From Papaver somniferum (Eukaryota > Streptophyta > Magnoliopsida > Ranunculales > Papaveraceae): a stretch of 64,000 nucleotides of DNA. Made by a program: the position numbers and the translations under genes. Location: the NCBI RefSeq assembly GCF_003573695.1, contig NW_020621936.1:14074001-14138000 (forward strand), given 5' to 3'. This document shows positions 9,135 through 22,562 of the stretch, piece by piece. The stretch's first letter is position 1. Each line of letters starts with the position of its first letter. Under the pieces are notes generated by a model. It ran no database searches, was not told the origin of the DNA, and saw nothing but the letters and a program-made list of their open reading frames with translations.

Positions 9135-11990
9135 TGATGAGTGCTAAAAAGTGCATATTTCTATATATTTTTCTTGGCATTTAACTCATCTTTTGTGCAT
9201 TAATTCTACATTTTATCCCATATTCTGTATTTTCCTTATTTTCAAGAATAAATATTTTTATTAACTAATTTTGCATTTTTAGGTACCAAATAAAGTTTGG
9301 ATGACTTGCGGAGCGGAAAAGAGCAGAAAAGTAGTGAAAATCCGGAAGAAATTACGCAAGGAAGCCGCGAAGAATGGTGCGCATAAGCCCAAAAGACTAG
9401 AAATGGGCTCAAGAAGGAAGAATTGCTCTTAAATAACATATGGGCTTGGCATACCCAAGGCCCAAAACCCTTACCCAAACCCATTTTCTATAACCAAAAC
9501 CGCCTCCATTCTCAACCGTCAGATTGGATCCAACTCATCATCCTACGGTCGCTCATTCATAGAGCATCAAAATCTGAAGTCTCTGCCAAACACCACAGCG
9601 CTTAAATTTCAAGCCTTCAGATTAGATTGTATTTGAATCCAACGGTCGCTCCTATGCCTGTGCATCAAAATTAGATACTCCCGCTTTACACTACAGTACC
9701 TAACATCATCTAGCACAGTTGACTTTGTTGTATTTCACAATCCAACGGTCGAAGTGATTCATATCTCATACCACCGTTAGATCTACCAACCATCTTCGTA
9801 TCCAACGTCTTTCACACGCTGATCATCAGATTCTTCTGTTCCGCCTCACACCGAAAAGACCTAACCCTATACCCTAAAATCTATCGACTTCTCTTTCATT
9901 TCCTCCTTCTTCTTCTCTTTCTCTCCACCTCCTCTTTGTACAGACACCATGTCCGCCACCACCATTGCCGTACCACCAAACGCCACTCCTTCACACCGTA
10001 CACCACCACCAACTCCACTATAATCATTCCCCCCATCTTCTAGCCATCTATCCTACCAATTTCTTTTCTTTTCTTTCTCAGAAAACCCTAGGAAAGAAAT
10101 TGGTACAATAGCTAGGGCTAGAGAAGAAATCAGAGGCATGGAGAGGAGCAGGAGACTAAGGAGAAGAATGGGTCGAAGTCAGTAGCGTGTAATCGCATCA
10201 ATTTGGGTAAGAATTTACCAAACCCTAGTTCTGTCAATTTGGGGGTTTTTACATAAATCCTAATTAGGTTGAGATAGAGCATGGAGAAGATAAAGTGGGT
10301 GATATAGGGTAGGTAATTGAACCTAACTGTGATTTTCTGTCACATTAGGTAGAACCCTAATGTCTACTGTTTTGGGAATTTTTGGGTGAAAAGGGTGTAA
10401 ACCCTAATTATGTAATTGGGTATAAAAAGGGGACTGTGGGTGTGATGTAAAGGCTTATGCCTGGATTAGCCAGTGTGTCACCCAAGAGCACTGGAATAGC
10501 CAGTGTCTCAAGGGTTAGTGTTTAATTTTCAACTATCTTTATGTTTATTCCATTACTCTTATTCAGTTTCAATTCAGTTGCTCTTATTCAGTTTCAATTC
10601 AGTTCATGTTTTTGTTTTATGTCTTCTGTGTTTGTTTATGTTCAGTTCAATGCTCTGTTTAGTAATTGTTTTGTTTTGTTGCTGTTATGTGAGCTCACAT
10701 GTGTATGTGTATAGCTAGGCTGAGATGATGCCTTAAGTCACTGTTAGTGGTGGAATGTTAGGTTATAATTCTTGTAAATTGAGCTGATTGAGAAATGGAG
10801 GAATTTAGTGCTCAACTGTGCTTGTGATTGATTGTGCTGTCAAAAGACAGTCAATGCTAGGAGTAAACAGTTGAGCAAGCTTCCATTCCATTCCATTTAT
10901 GTATGCCCTGGAACATAGGCAGGCTTGAACCTTCACCTAGCTCCATTAGGGACAGGGATTTAACATAGAATTACAATATCTGGCTAGGTCACAAGGTGGA
11001 TTCATAACCTAGTTGTGTTGTTTCTCTGTTTTGTATATGTAGTTTTGCTCCCCTGCCATTGCCCTTGGCTTAGGCCTTGGTTTATCTCTTTGTCATTCTT
11101 TGTGTCACTGTCACTTTTCCAGCCACTGTCATCACCTAGTAGTTTCTTTGCTGTTTTAGTTTACTTGTTCATTGTTTCACATTTTATCACTTTCACTGTC
11201 ACCTTCTCACTTTCACTTTGTTCCATTTTGTTTTGCTTTTGTTCTCTGTTTAGTTTCATTGTTCTGTCACATTCTCATAATACTTGTGTTCTGTTTGCTT
11301 TTGTTCATTGTTTTGCTTTTGATGTGTTCACTGTCACCTTCTCACACACTTTTGTTACTTCAGTTTCAAGATCTGTCACTTAAAAGCCCATTTTTTCACT
11401 TGCTTGGCTAAAGCCTAGTTCATAGCTCAGAAGCCTAGCTCAAGCTAAGGACCAGTTCACTTTTACTGTGAAAGTTCACTGTGAAAGCCCAGCTCAACCC
11501 AAGGCTCAAATCACATCACAAGCCCAGTCCAATTCAGTCCACCAAAGTCCCAGTTCACTGTCAAGGGTACTCAAAGCCCATTGACACTCAAAGCCCAGAG
11601 CACTTGCAAAGGTCCAGAATCAAGTTTAGAGATCCAGGGCTCAGTTCACTACACTAAGCCCAAGCCCAAATTCAAAACCAAAGCCTAGTGCACTACAAAA
11701 CCAACTGAGCCCAAGCTCAGTTCATTTCATTAAGACAACACCCCAATTCATTCCAAGAGTATTCAAAGGCCCAAAGCACAATCATAACCCATTGGTTACC
11801 AAAATCCATTGGTACCCAAAGCCCAACAATAGCAATTTTAGAGCCCAAAATAGCTAGAAACTCCAAACACACCCAGTCTCTGTGGATCGACCCGTACTTG
11901 CACGAGCTACAACTGACGACCGTGCACTTGCGTATTACTGTAGGCCCGTTTCATTTCGCTTCAATTTTATACGCTTTCCCGGGCACACCA
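9135..11990 (+). mobile_element. Array LTR1
   Basis: 2856 bp, TGATGAGTGC to CACACCA. The TATA box TATAAAAA is at 10421-10428, giving a U3 of about 1.3 kb. The part from about 11400 to 11870 consists of degenerate AAGCCCA/AGCTCA motifs. LTR1 carries the most private variants of the five (for example a shorter stretch near 10880 and GGCTTGG near 9445), which fits an outer founder LTR. Confidence 0.9.
10421..10428 (+). promoter_or_regulatory. TATA box in array LTR1 (same site in all five LTRs)
   Basis: TATAAAAAGGGG occurs here and at 15366, 20337, 25300 and 30269. It is the only good TATA site at a constant position in the LTR. Confidence 0.6.
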
Positions 11991-11996
11991 AGTTTT

Positions 11997-12014
11997 TGGC
12001 GCCGTTGCCGGGGA
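11997..12014 (+). other. Primer binding site (Asp-tRNA type) of INT1; repeated in INT2-4
   Basis: TGGCGCCGTTGCCGGGGA, intact here and at 16940-16957, 21919-21936 and 26879-26896. This is the PBS used by Athila-lineage elements, so all four units could in principle prime reverse transcription. Confidence 0.9.
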
Positions 12015-12885
12015 CTCGGGTTTGTTTCTCTAGTAGTTTTATTAGCTATTTTTGCATTTCACTGTATAGCATTTGCATCTGCATCTGCTTCACTTCATTT
12101 GCTGTTGGACCTGCTGTTCTGAACTAGTTTTTCCTCTGCTGGGACGCCACCAAGGAAAAGAACCAAAGCCCAACTGGGTTTTTGCAACAATATCAGAGCA
12201 GCTGGGCTGTGCTTAAAAGGTAACCCATTTAAGAGAACCCGAATTGTGGGCTTCCAATTTTAATTGTGGCTTGTAATATTAAAGCCAATTTTGGGCTTTT
12301 TATTTTCTGTTGGGTTGTAATTAATTTTTGTGGGCTTGTTTGTTTAATTTGTGGGCTTGTTTTTAATTTTGTGAGCTTGTTTAATTTGGACTGTATTTTG
12401 TATTCTGGGTTTTTAAACCCAGCTGAGCTTGTAACCGATCACGCTAGGTTAACTCGTTAGTGGGCCGAGTACCCAAATTCTAGGCCGAGATTTTGGACTC
12501 AGTTTCACCAAATGTTTTCAAACCAGCTGAGCCAAAGCAAACACAAAACCAACAGTGGGCTTGCTCCCATTCAAAAACCAAATTTTATTTTCTTTTAAAA
12601 AAAAAAAAAAAAAAAAAAGTTTCCAAATGTCCCCCGACAAAACCAAATTTTTCCCAAAAAGTCCAATCCCATTAAAAACCAAATTTTCTTGTAGATAATG
12701 TGTTAGTTAAATTTCCTTTTGTATATATTTTGTGCTCATCCATTGGACTCCGAATATGTTGGAGTTTTGCCTTGGATAACGGAGTTTTAATTCTGCTTTC
12801 GCCGAAATCGGGTATTCTCTCTCCTTTTACTCTACTCAACATGTCCCTTTCCATATGTTGCATTTTAATTCTTTCCATATTTTTA

Positions 12886-12926
12886 AACATTGAGGACAAT
12901 GTTTAGTTTAGGTTTGGGGGTATAGA
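12886..12926 (+). other. Upstream hairpin and second PPT-like motif in INT1
   Basis: AACATTGAGGACAATGTT (7-8 bp stem, AGGA loop) is followed within 10 bases by GGTTTGGGGGTATAG. The same pair occurs at 17846, 22823 and 27772, and in elements C (53712-53748) and D (60254-60290). Confidence 0.7.
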
Positions 12927-13926
12927 GTAGATACCACGATAATATGCCATAATTGAAAACAAAACTCCATCTTTTTGAAAAAATTGAAAAATTCCAAAAA
13001 AATTAGAAAAATGATAAAAACATAAAAATGGAGCTCATTTACCTTGAAATGTTGACTCTTGTGCAAATATGTAATTATTAGGAGTCTTAGTCTAGATATT
13101 TAGGCACCCTGATTCTAGCACAATTCACATAGTGATAAGAAACTTGCACGCGCACGATCTACCAATACATGTATAGCCTCGATCTTCAAGGTGTTTGATA
13201 GGAAGTTAGATTGCCAATAACTTTAGAATACTGAACGAAACTTGACTAGCTTGTTCTTTGGTTGGTTGGGATAGAAGGTGGAGGTTACATTAAGAAAGAC
13301 AACCATCGAATTTAACTGGGTGCATCAAAAAGGGCTACCTCTTGCAAAGTGTCATGTAATCTTTTGTTTCCTTTTGTATATGTATCAAAAGTGTTTGCTT
13401 GTTCTTCTTAAAAAAATAAAAATAAAAAAATATATATATCAGAAAAATACAAAAAAATCAAGTATTTATCAATTCCATTCTCTCTTGTTCCAAAAATAAA
13501 AGAGAGTAGTCAATGTAAATAAGAGTCATGTAAAGCGTCATCTTTTGTGTTTTATTGTAATAAGCAAGGAAGGGTGTATGCCATTGATGTACAACGCGAG
13601 TAATTGTGAAATACCTCCAACTCATTCACAATTCTCGTAAAGTCCGGACAGCTAGCTAGATTTCGACCTTGGTTCTTAGCCTGAGAAATTATCTCTTGGT
13701 GATTAGTAGTCATAACTTCAGGTCATTTTAGAAAAATGTGTAGATACACTTTACACTCTTATCACATGTCTTTTTTTGTTATCAGTGCTAGGATTGTGCC
13801 TTTGATAGCTAGATTGACATCTCCATTTTGCTGTGAGCTTAAACTGTCTTGCACATGTCACATTTGATGGAATCTGAGCTTATATTTTGACCTAGAACTT
13901 TGTAGGTACGTTCTAAGCAAACCTTC

Positions 13927-13962
13927 ACGAGACTTCACTCGTCCACTAGGGACACTTAGTGG
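13927..13962 (+). other. Paired hairpins upstream of the terminal PPT in INT1
   Basis: First stem ACGAG...CTCGT (13927-13942), then CCACTAGG/GACA/CTTAGTGG (13943-13962), an 8-bp stem with one G-U pair and a GACA loop. Equivalent second stems are at 18916-18935, 23878-23897 and 28846-28865, and related structures occur in C and D. Confidence 0.65.
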
Positions 13963-14065
13963 TTTAAAAGGCTTAGTGCATACGCTAAATGCATTCGAGA
14001 GACCAGCGACAGTGGTATAGGTAGGATTTCCTTAGTTTTGTTTTACTTGAGGACAAGTAAAATTC

Positions 14066-14080
14066 AGGTTTGGGGGTATT
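14066..14080 (+). other. Terminal polypurine tract of INT1
   Basis: AGGTTTGGGGGTATT directly before the TG of LTR2, preceded by TTGAGGACAAGTAAAATTC. The same arrangement ends INT2, INT3 and INT4. Confidence 0.75.
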
Positions 14081-16933
14081 TGATGAATGCTAAATGTGCA
14101 TATTTCTATATATTTTTCTTGGCATTTAACTCATCTTTTGTGCATTAATTCTACATTTTATCCCATATTCTGTATTTTCCTTATTTTCAAGAATAAATAT
14201 TTTTATTAACTAATTTTGCATTTTTAGGTACCAAATAAAGTTTGGATGACTTGCGGAGCGGAAAAGAGCAGAAAAGTAGTGAAAATCCGGAAGAAATTAC
14301 GCAAGGAAGCCGCGAAGAATGGTGCGCATAAGCCCAAAAGACTAGAAATGGGCTCAAGAAGGAAGAATTGCTCTTAAAGAAGATATGGGATTGGCATACC
14401 CAAGGCCCAAAACCCTTACCCAAACCCATTTTCTATAACCAAAACCGCCTCCATTCTCAGCCGTCAGATTGGATCCAACTCATCATCCTACGGTCGCTCA
14501 TTCATAGAGCATCAAAATCTGAAGTCTCTGCCAAACACCATAGCGCTTAAATTCCAAGCCTTCAGATTAGATTGTATTTGAATCCAACGGTCGCTCCTAT
14601 GCCTGTGCATCAAAATTAGATACTCCCGCTTTACACTACAGTACCTAACATCATCTAGCACCGTTGACTTTGTTGTATTTCACAATCCAACGGTCGAAGT
14701 GATTCATCTCTCATACCACCGTTAGATCTACCAACCATCTTCGTATCCAACGTCTTTCACACGCTGATCATCAGATTCTTCTGTTCCGCCTCACACCGAA
14801 AAGACCTAACCCTATACCCTAAAATCTATCGACTTCTCTTTCATTTCCTCCTTCTTCTTCTCTTTCTCTCCACCTCCTCTTTGTACACACACCATGTCCG
14901 CCACCACCATTGCCATACCACCAAACGCCACTCCTTCACACCGTACACCACCACCAACTCCACTATAATCATTCCCCCCATCTTCTAGCCATCTATCCTA
15001 CCAATTTCTTTTCTTTTCTTTCTCAGAAAACCCTAGGAAAGAAATTGGTACAATAGCTAGGGCTAGAGAAGAAATCAGAGGCATGGAAAGGAGCAGGAGA
15101 CTAAGGAGAAGAATGGGTCGAAGTCAGTAGCGTGTAATCGCATCAATTTGGGTAAGAATTTACCAAACCCTAGTTCTGTCAATTTGGGGGTTTTTACATA
15201 AATCCTAATTAGGTTGAGATAGAGCATGGAGAAGATAAAGTGGGTGATATAGGGTAGGTAATTGAACCTAACTGTGATTTTCTGTCACATTAGGTAGAAC
15301 CCTAATGTCTACTGTTTTGGGAATTTTTGGGTGAAAAGGGTGTAAACCCTAATTATGTAATTGGGTATAAAAAGGGGACTGTGGGTGTGATGTAAAGGCT
15401 TATGCCTGGATTAGCCAGTGTGTCACCCAAGAGCACTGGAATAGCCAGTGTCTCAAGGGTTAGTGTTTAATTTTCAACTATCTTTACTACTTCATATTCT
15501 TACTCTTATTCAGTTTCAATTCAGTTGCTCTTATTCAGTTTCAATTCAGTTCATGTTTTTGTTTTATGTTTCTGTGTTTGTTTATGTTCAGTTCAATGCT
15601 CTGTTTAGTAATTGTTTTGTTTTGTTGCTGTTATGTGAGCTCACATGTGTATGTGTATAGCTAGGCTGAGATGATGCCTTAAGTCACTGTTAGTGGTGGA
15701 ATGTTAGGTTATAATTCTTGTAAATTGAGCTGATTGAGAAATGGAGGAATTTAGTGCTCAACTGTGGGTGTGTGATTGTGCTGTCAAAAGACAGTCAATG
15801 CTAGGTAAACAGTTGAGCAAGCTTCTTCTCCTTCCATTCCATTTATGTATGCCCTGGAACATAGGCAGGCTTGAACCTTCACCTAGCTCCATTAGGGACA
15901 GGGATTTAACATAGAATTACACTATCTGGCTAGGTCACAAGGTGGATTCATAACCTAGTTGTGTTGTTTCTCTGTTTGTATATGTAGTTTTGCTCCCCTG
16001 CCATTGCCCTTGGCTTAGGCCTTGGTTTATCTCTTTGTCATTCTTTGTGTCACTGTCACTTTTCCAGCCACTGTCATCACCTAGTAGTTTCTTTGCTGTT
16101 TTAGTTTACTTGTTCATTGTTTCACATTTTATCACTTTCACTGTCACCTTCTCACTTTCACTTTGTTCCATTTTGTTTTGCTTTTGTTCTCTGTTTAGTT
16201 TCATTGTTCTGTCACTTCTCATAATACTTGTGTTCTGTTTGCTTTTGTTCATTGTTTTGCTTTTGATGTGTTCACTGTCACCTTCTCACACACTTTTGTT
16301 ACTTCAGTTTCAAGATCTGTCACTTAAAAGCCCATTTGTTCTTGCTTGGCTAAAGCCTAGTTCATAGCTCAGAAGCCTAGCTCAAGCTAAGGCCCAGTTC
16401 ACTTTTACTGTGAAAGTTCACTGTGAAAGCCCAGCTCAACCCAAGGCTCAAATCACATCACAAGCCCAGTCCAATTCAGTCCACCAAAGTCCCAGTTCAC
16501 TGTCAAGGGTACTCAAAGCCCATTGACACTCAAAGCCCAGAGCACTTGCAAAGGTCCAGAATCAAGTTTAGAGATCCAGGGCTCAGTTCACTACACTAAG
16601 CCCAAGCCCAAATTCAAAACCAAAGCCTAGTGCACTACAAAACCAACTGAGCCCAAGCTCAGTTCATTTCATTAAGACAACACCCCAATTCATTCCAAGA
16701 GTATTCAAAGGCCCAAAGCACAATCATAACCCATTGGTTACCAAAATCCATTGGTACCCAAAGCCCAACAATAGCAATTTTAGAGCCCAAAATAGCTAGA
16801 AACTCCAAACACACCCAGTCTCTGTGGATCGACCCGTACTTGCACGAGCTACAACTGACGACCGTGCACTTGCGGTATTACTGTAGGCCCGTTTCATTTC
16901 GCTTCAATTTTATACGCTTTCCCGGGCACACCA
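14081..16933 (+). mobile_element. Array LTR2
   Basis: 2853 bp. It has a private 5' end variant (TGCTAAATGTGCA where the others have TGCTAAAAAGTGCA), a private segment near 15485, and TATA at 15366-15373. Confidence 0.9.
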
Positions 16934-17535
16934 AGTTTTTGGCGCCGTTGCCGGGGACTCGGGTTTGTTTCTCTAGTAGTTTTATTAGCTATTTTTGCAT
17001 TTCACTGTATAGCATTTGCATCTGCATCTGCTTCACTTCATTTGCTGTTGGACCTGCTGTTCTGAACTAGTTTTTCCTCTGCTGGGACGCCACCAAGGAA
17101 AAGAACCAAAGCCCAACTGGGTTTTTGCAACAATATCAGAGCAGCTGGGCTGTGCTTAAAAGGTAACCCATTTAAGAGAACCCGAATTGTGGGCTTCCAA
17201 TTTTTAATTGTGGCTTGTAATATTAAAGCCAATTTTTGGGCTTTTTATTTTCTGTTGGGTTGTAATTAATTTTTGTGGGCTTGTTTGTTTAATTTGTGGG
17301 CTTGTTTTTAATTTTTGTGAGCTTGTTTAATTTGGACTGGTATTTTGTATTCTGGGTTTTTAAACCCAGCTGAGCTTGTAACCGATCACGCTAGGTTAAC
17401 TCGTTAGTGGGCCGAGTACCCAAATTCTAGGCCGAGATTTTGGACTCAGTTTCACCAAACGTTTTCAAACCAGCTGAGCCAAAGCAAACACAAAACCAAC
17501 AGTGGGCTTGCTCCCATTCAAAAACCAAATTTTAT

Positions 17536-17574
<39 letters not shown>

Positions 17575-19053
17575 AAAAGTTTCCAAATGTCTCCCGACAA
17601 AACCAAATTTTTCCCAAAAAGTCCAATCCCATTAAAAACCAAATTTTCTTGTAGATAATGTGTTAGTTAAATTTCCTTTTGTATATATTTTGTGCTCATC
17701 CATTGGACTCCGAATATGTTGGAGTTTTGCCTTGGATAACGTAGTTTTAATTCTGCTTTCGCCGAAATCGGGTATTCTCTCTCCTTTTACTCTACTCAGC
17801 ATGTCCCTTTCCATATGTTGCATTTTAATTCTTTCCATATTTTTAAACATTGAGGACAATGTTTAGTTTAGGTTTGGGGGTATAGAGTAGATACCACGAT
17901 AATATGCCATAATTGAAAACAAAACTCCATCTTTTTGAAAAAATTGAAAAATTCCAAAAAAATTAGAAAAATGATAAAAACATAAAAATGGAGCTCATTT
18001 ACCTTGAAATGTTGACTCTTGTGCAAATATGTAATTATTAGGAGTCTTAGTCTAGATATTTAGGCACCCTGATTCTAGCACAATTCACATAGTGATAAGA
18101 AACTTGCACGCGCACGATCTACCAATACATGTATAGCCTCGATCTTCAAGGTGTTTGATAGGAAGTTAGATTGCCAATCACTTTAGAATACTGAACGAAA
18201 CTTGACTAGCTTGTTCTTTGGTTGGTTGGGATAGAAGGTGGAGGTTACATTAAGAAAGACAACCATCGAATTTAACTGGGTGCATCAAAAAGGGCTACCT
18301 CTTGCAAAGTGTCATGTAATCTTTTGTTTCCTTTTGTATATGTATCAAAAGTGTTTGCTTGTTCTTCTTAAAAAAATAAATAAAAAATAAATAAATAAAT
18401 AAATATATATATCAGAAAAATACAAAAAAATCAAGTATTTATCAATTCCATTCTCTCTTGTTCCAAAAATAAAAGAGAGTAGTCAATGTAAATAAGAGTC
18501 ATGTAAAGAGTCATCTTTTGTGTTTTATTGTAATAAGCAAGGAAGGGTGTATGCCATTGATGTACAACGCGAGTAATTGTGAAATACCTCCAACTCATTC
18601 ACAATTCTCGTAAAGTCCGGACAGCTAGCTAGATTTCGACCTTGGTTCTTAGCCTGAGAAACTATCTCTTGGTGATTAGTAGTCATAACTTCAGGTCATT
18701 CTAGAAAAATGTGTAGATACACTTTACACTCTTATCACATGTCTTTTTTTGTTATCAGTGCTAGGATTGTGCCTTTGATAGCTAGATTGACATCTCCATT
18801 TTGCTGTGAGCTTAAACTGTCTTGCACATGTCACATTTGATGGAATCTGAGCTTATATTTTGACCTAGAACTTTGTAGGTACGTTCTAAGCAAACCTTCA
18901 CGAGACTTCACTCGTCCACTAGGGACACTTAGTGGTTTAAAAGGCTTAGTGCATACGCTAAATGCATTCGAGAGACCAGCGACAGTGGTATAGGTAGGAT
19001 TTCCTTAGTTTTGTTTTACTTGAGGACAAGTAAAATTCAGGTTTGGGGGTATT
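16934..19053 (+). mobile_element. Array internal region INT2 (2120 bp, non-coding)
   Basis: Same layout as INT1, with PBS at 16940-16957. The A run is about 28 bases (17545-17572), and the later microsatellite is of the AAAT/AT type (about 18370-18412). It shares the variant GATAACGTAG with INT3 only. Confidence 0.88.
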
Positions 19054-21912
19054 TGATGAATGCTAAAAAGTGCATATTTCTATATATTTTTCTTGGCATT
19101 TAACTCATCTTTTGTGCATTAATTCTACATTTTATCCCATATTCTGTATTTTCCTTATTTTCAAGAATAAATATTTTTATTAACTAATTTTGCATTTTTA
19201 GGTACCAAATAAAGTTTGGATGACTTGCGGAGCGGAAAAGAGCAGAAAAGTAGTGAAAATCCGGAAGAAATTACGCAAGGAAGCCGCGAAGAATGGTGCG
19301 CATAAGCCCAAAAGACTAGAAATGGGCTCAAGAAGGAAGAATTGCTCTTAAAGAAGATATGGGATTGGCATACCCAAGGCCCAAAACCCTTACCCAAACC
19401 CATTTTCTATAACCAAAACCGCCTCCATCTCAGCCGTCAGATTGGATCCAACTCATCATCCTACGGTCGCTCATTCATAGAGCATCAAATCTGAAGTCTC
19501 TGCCAACACCACATCGCTTAAATTCCAAGCCTTCAGATTAGATTGTATTTGAATCCAACGGTCGCTCCTATGCATGTGCATCAAAATTAGATACTCCCGC
19601 TTTACACTACAGTACCTAACATCATCTAGCACCGTTGACTTTGTTGTATTTCACAATCCAACGGTCGAAGTGATTCATCTCTCATACCACCGTTAGATCT
19701 ACCAACCATCTTCGTATCCAACGTCTTTCACACGCTGATCATCAGATTCTTCTGTTCCGCCTCACACCGAAAAGACCTAACCCTATACCCTAAAATCTAT
19801 CGACTTCTCTTTCATTTCCTCCTTCTTCTTCTCTTTCTCTCCCACCTCCTCTTTGTACAGACACCATGTCCGCCACCACCATTGCCGTACCACCAAACGC
19901 CACTCCTTCACACCGTACACCACCACCAACTCCACTATAATCATTCCCCCCATCTTCTAGCCATCTATCCTACCAATTTCTTTTCTTTTCTTTCTCAGAA
20001 AACCCTAGAAAGAAATTGGTACAATAGCTAGGGCTAGAGAAGAAATCAGAGGCATGGAGAGGAGCAGGAGACTAAGGAGAAGAATGGGTCGAAGTCAGTA
20101 GCGTGTAATCGCATCAATTTGGGTAAGAATTTACCAAACCCTAGTTCTGTCAATTTGGGGGTTTTTACATAAATCCTAATTAGGTTGAGATAGAGCATGG
20201 AGAAGATAAAGTGGGTGATATAGGGTAGGTAATTGAACCTAACTGTGATTTTCTGTCACATTAGGTAGAACCCTAATGTCTACTGTTTTGGGAATTTTTG
20301 GGTGAAAAGGGTGTAAACCCTAATTATGTAATTGGGTATAAAAAGGGGACTGTGGGTGTGATGTAAAGGCTTATGCCTGGATTAGCCAGTGTGTCACCCA
20401 AGAGCACTGGAATAGCCAGTGTCTCAAGGGTTAGTGTTTAATTTTCAACTATCTTTATGTTTATTCCATTACTCTTATTCAGTTTCAATTCAGTTGCTCT
20501 TATTCAGTTTCAATTCAGTTCATGTTTTTGTTTTATGTCTTCTGTGTTTGTTTATGTTCAGTTCAATGCGCTGTTTAGTAATTGTTTTGTTTTTGTTGCT
20601 GTTATGTGAGCTCACATGTGTATGTGTATAGCTAGGCTGAGATGATGCCTTAAGTCACTGTTAGTGGTGGAATGTTAGGTTATAATTCTTGTAAATTGAG
20701 CTGATTGAGAAATGGAGGAATTTAGTGCTCAACTGTGCTTGTGATTGATTGTGCTGTCAAAAGACAGTCAATGCTAGGAGTAAACAGTTGAGCAAGCTTC
20801 TTCTCCTTCCATTCCATTTATGTATGCCCTGGAACATAGGCAGGCTTGAACCTTCACCTAGCTCCATTAGGGACAGGGATTTAACATAGAATTACAATAT
20901 CTGGCTAGGTCACAAGGTGGATTCATAACCTAGTTGTGTTGTTTCTCTGTTTTGTATATGTAGTTTTGCTCCCCTGCCATTGCCCTTGGCTTAGGCCTTG
21001 GTTTATCTCTTTGTCATTCTTTGTGTCACTGTCACTTTTCCAGCCACTGTCATCACCTAGTAGTTTCTTTGCTGTTTTAGTTTACTTGTTCATTGTTTCA
21101 CATTTTATCACTTTCACTGTCACCTTCTCACTTTCACTTTGTTCCATTTTGTTTTGCTTTTGTTCTCTGTTTAGTTTTATTGTTCTGTCACCTTCTCATA
21201 ATACTTGTGTTCTGTTTGCTTTTGTTTATTGTTTTGATTTTGATGTGTTCACTGTCACCTTCTCACACACTTTTGTTACTTCAGTTTCAAGATCTGTCAC
21301 TTAAAAGCCCATTTGTTCTCTTGCTTGGCTAAAGCCTAGTTCATAGCTCAGAAGCCTAGCTCAAGCTAAGGCCCAGTTCACTTTTACTTTGAAAGTTCAC
21401 TGTGAAAGCCCAGCTCAACCCAAGGCTCAAATCACATCACAAGCCCAGTCCAATTCAGTCCACCAAAGTCCCAGTTCACTGTCAAGGGTACTCAAAGCCC
21501 ATTGACACTCAAAGCCCAGAGCACTTGCAAAGGTCCAGAATCAAGTTTAGAGATCCAGGGCTCAGTTCACTACACTAAGCCCAAGCCCAAATTCAAAACC
21601 AAAGCCTAGTGCACTACAAAACCAACTGAGCCCAAGCTCAGTTCATTTCATTAAGACAACACCCCAATTCATTCCAAGAGTATTCAAAGGCCCAAAGCAC
21701 AATCATAACCCATTGGTTACCAAAATCCATTGGTACCCAAAGCCCAACAATAGCAATTTTAGAGCCCAAAATAGCTAGAAACTCCAAACACACCGAGTCT
21801 CTGTGGATCGACCCGTACTTGCACGAGCTACAACTGACGACCGTGCACTTGCGGTATTACTTTAGGCCCGTTTCATTTCGCTTCAATTTTATACGCTTTC
21901 CCGGGAACACCA
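19054..21912 (+). mobile_element. Array LTR3
   Basis: 2859 bp, TATA at 20337-20344. Its 3' end reads GGGAACACCA instead of GGGCACACCA. Confidence 0.9.
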
Positions 21913-22518
21913 AGTTTTTGGCGCCGTTGCCGGGGACTCAGGTTTGTTTCTCTAGTAGTTTTATTAGCTATTTTTGCATTTCACTGTATAGCATTTGCAT
22001 CTGCATCTGCTTCACTTCATTTGCTGTTGGACATGCTGTTCTGAACTAGTTTTTCCTCTGCTGGGACGCCACCAAGGAAAAGAACCAAAGCCCAACTGGG
22101 TTTTTGCAACAATATCAGAGCAGCTGGGCTGTGCTTAAAAGGTAACCCGTTTAAGAGAACCCGAATTGTGGGCTTCCAATTTTTAATTGTGGCTTGTAAT
22201 ATTAAAGCCAATTTTTGGGCTTTTTATTTTCTGTTGGGTTGTAATTAATTTTTGTGGGCTTGTTTGTTTAATTTGTGGGCTTGTTTTTAATTTTTGTGAG
22301 CTTGTTTAATTTGGACTGGTATTTTGTATTCTGGGTTTTTAAACCCAGCTGAGCTTCTAACCGATCACGCTAGGTTAACTCGTTAGTGGGCCGAGTACCC
22401 AAATTCTAGGCCGAGATTTTGGACTCAGTTTCACCAAACGTTTTCAAACCAGCTGAGCCAAAGCAAACACAAAACCAACAGTGGGCTTGCTCCCATTCAA
22501 AAACCAAATTTTATTTTC

Positions 22519-22562
<44 letters not shown>

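Larger units (their letters stand above)
11991..14080 (+). mobile_element. Array internal region INT1 (2090 bp, non-coding)
   Basis: The PBS TGGCGCCGTTGCCGGGGA is at 11997-12014, complementary to plant Asp-tRNA as in Athila. Then follow an A run (12597-12618), an upstream hairpin plus PPT-like motif (12886-12926), an A/TA-rich microsatellite (about 13410-13438), paired hairpins (13927-13962) and the terminal PPT (14066-14080). There is no gag, pol or env-like reading frame. Confidence 0.85.
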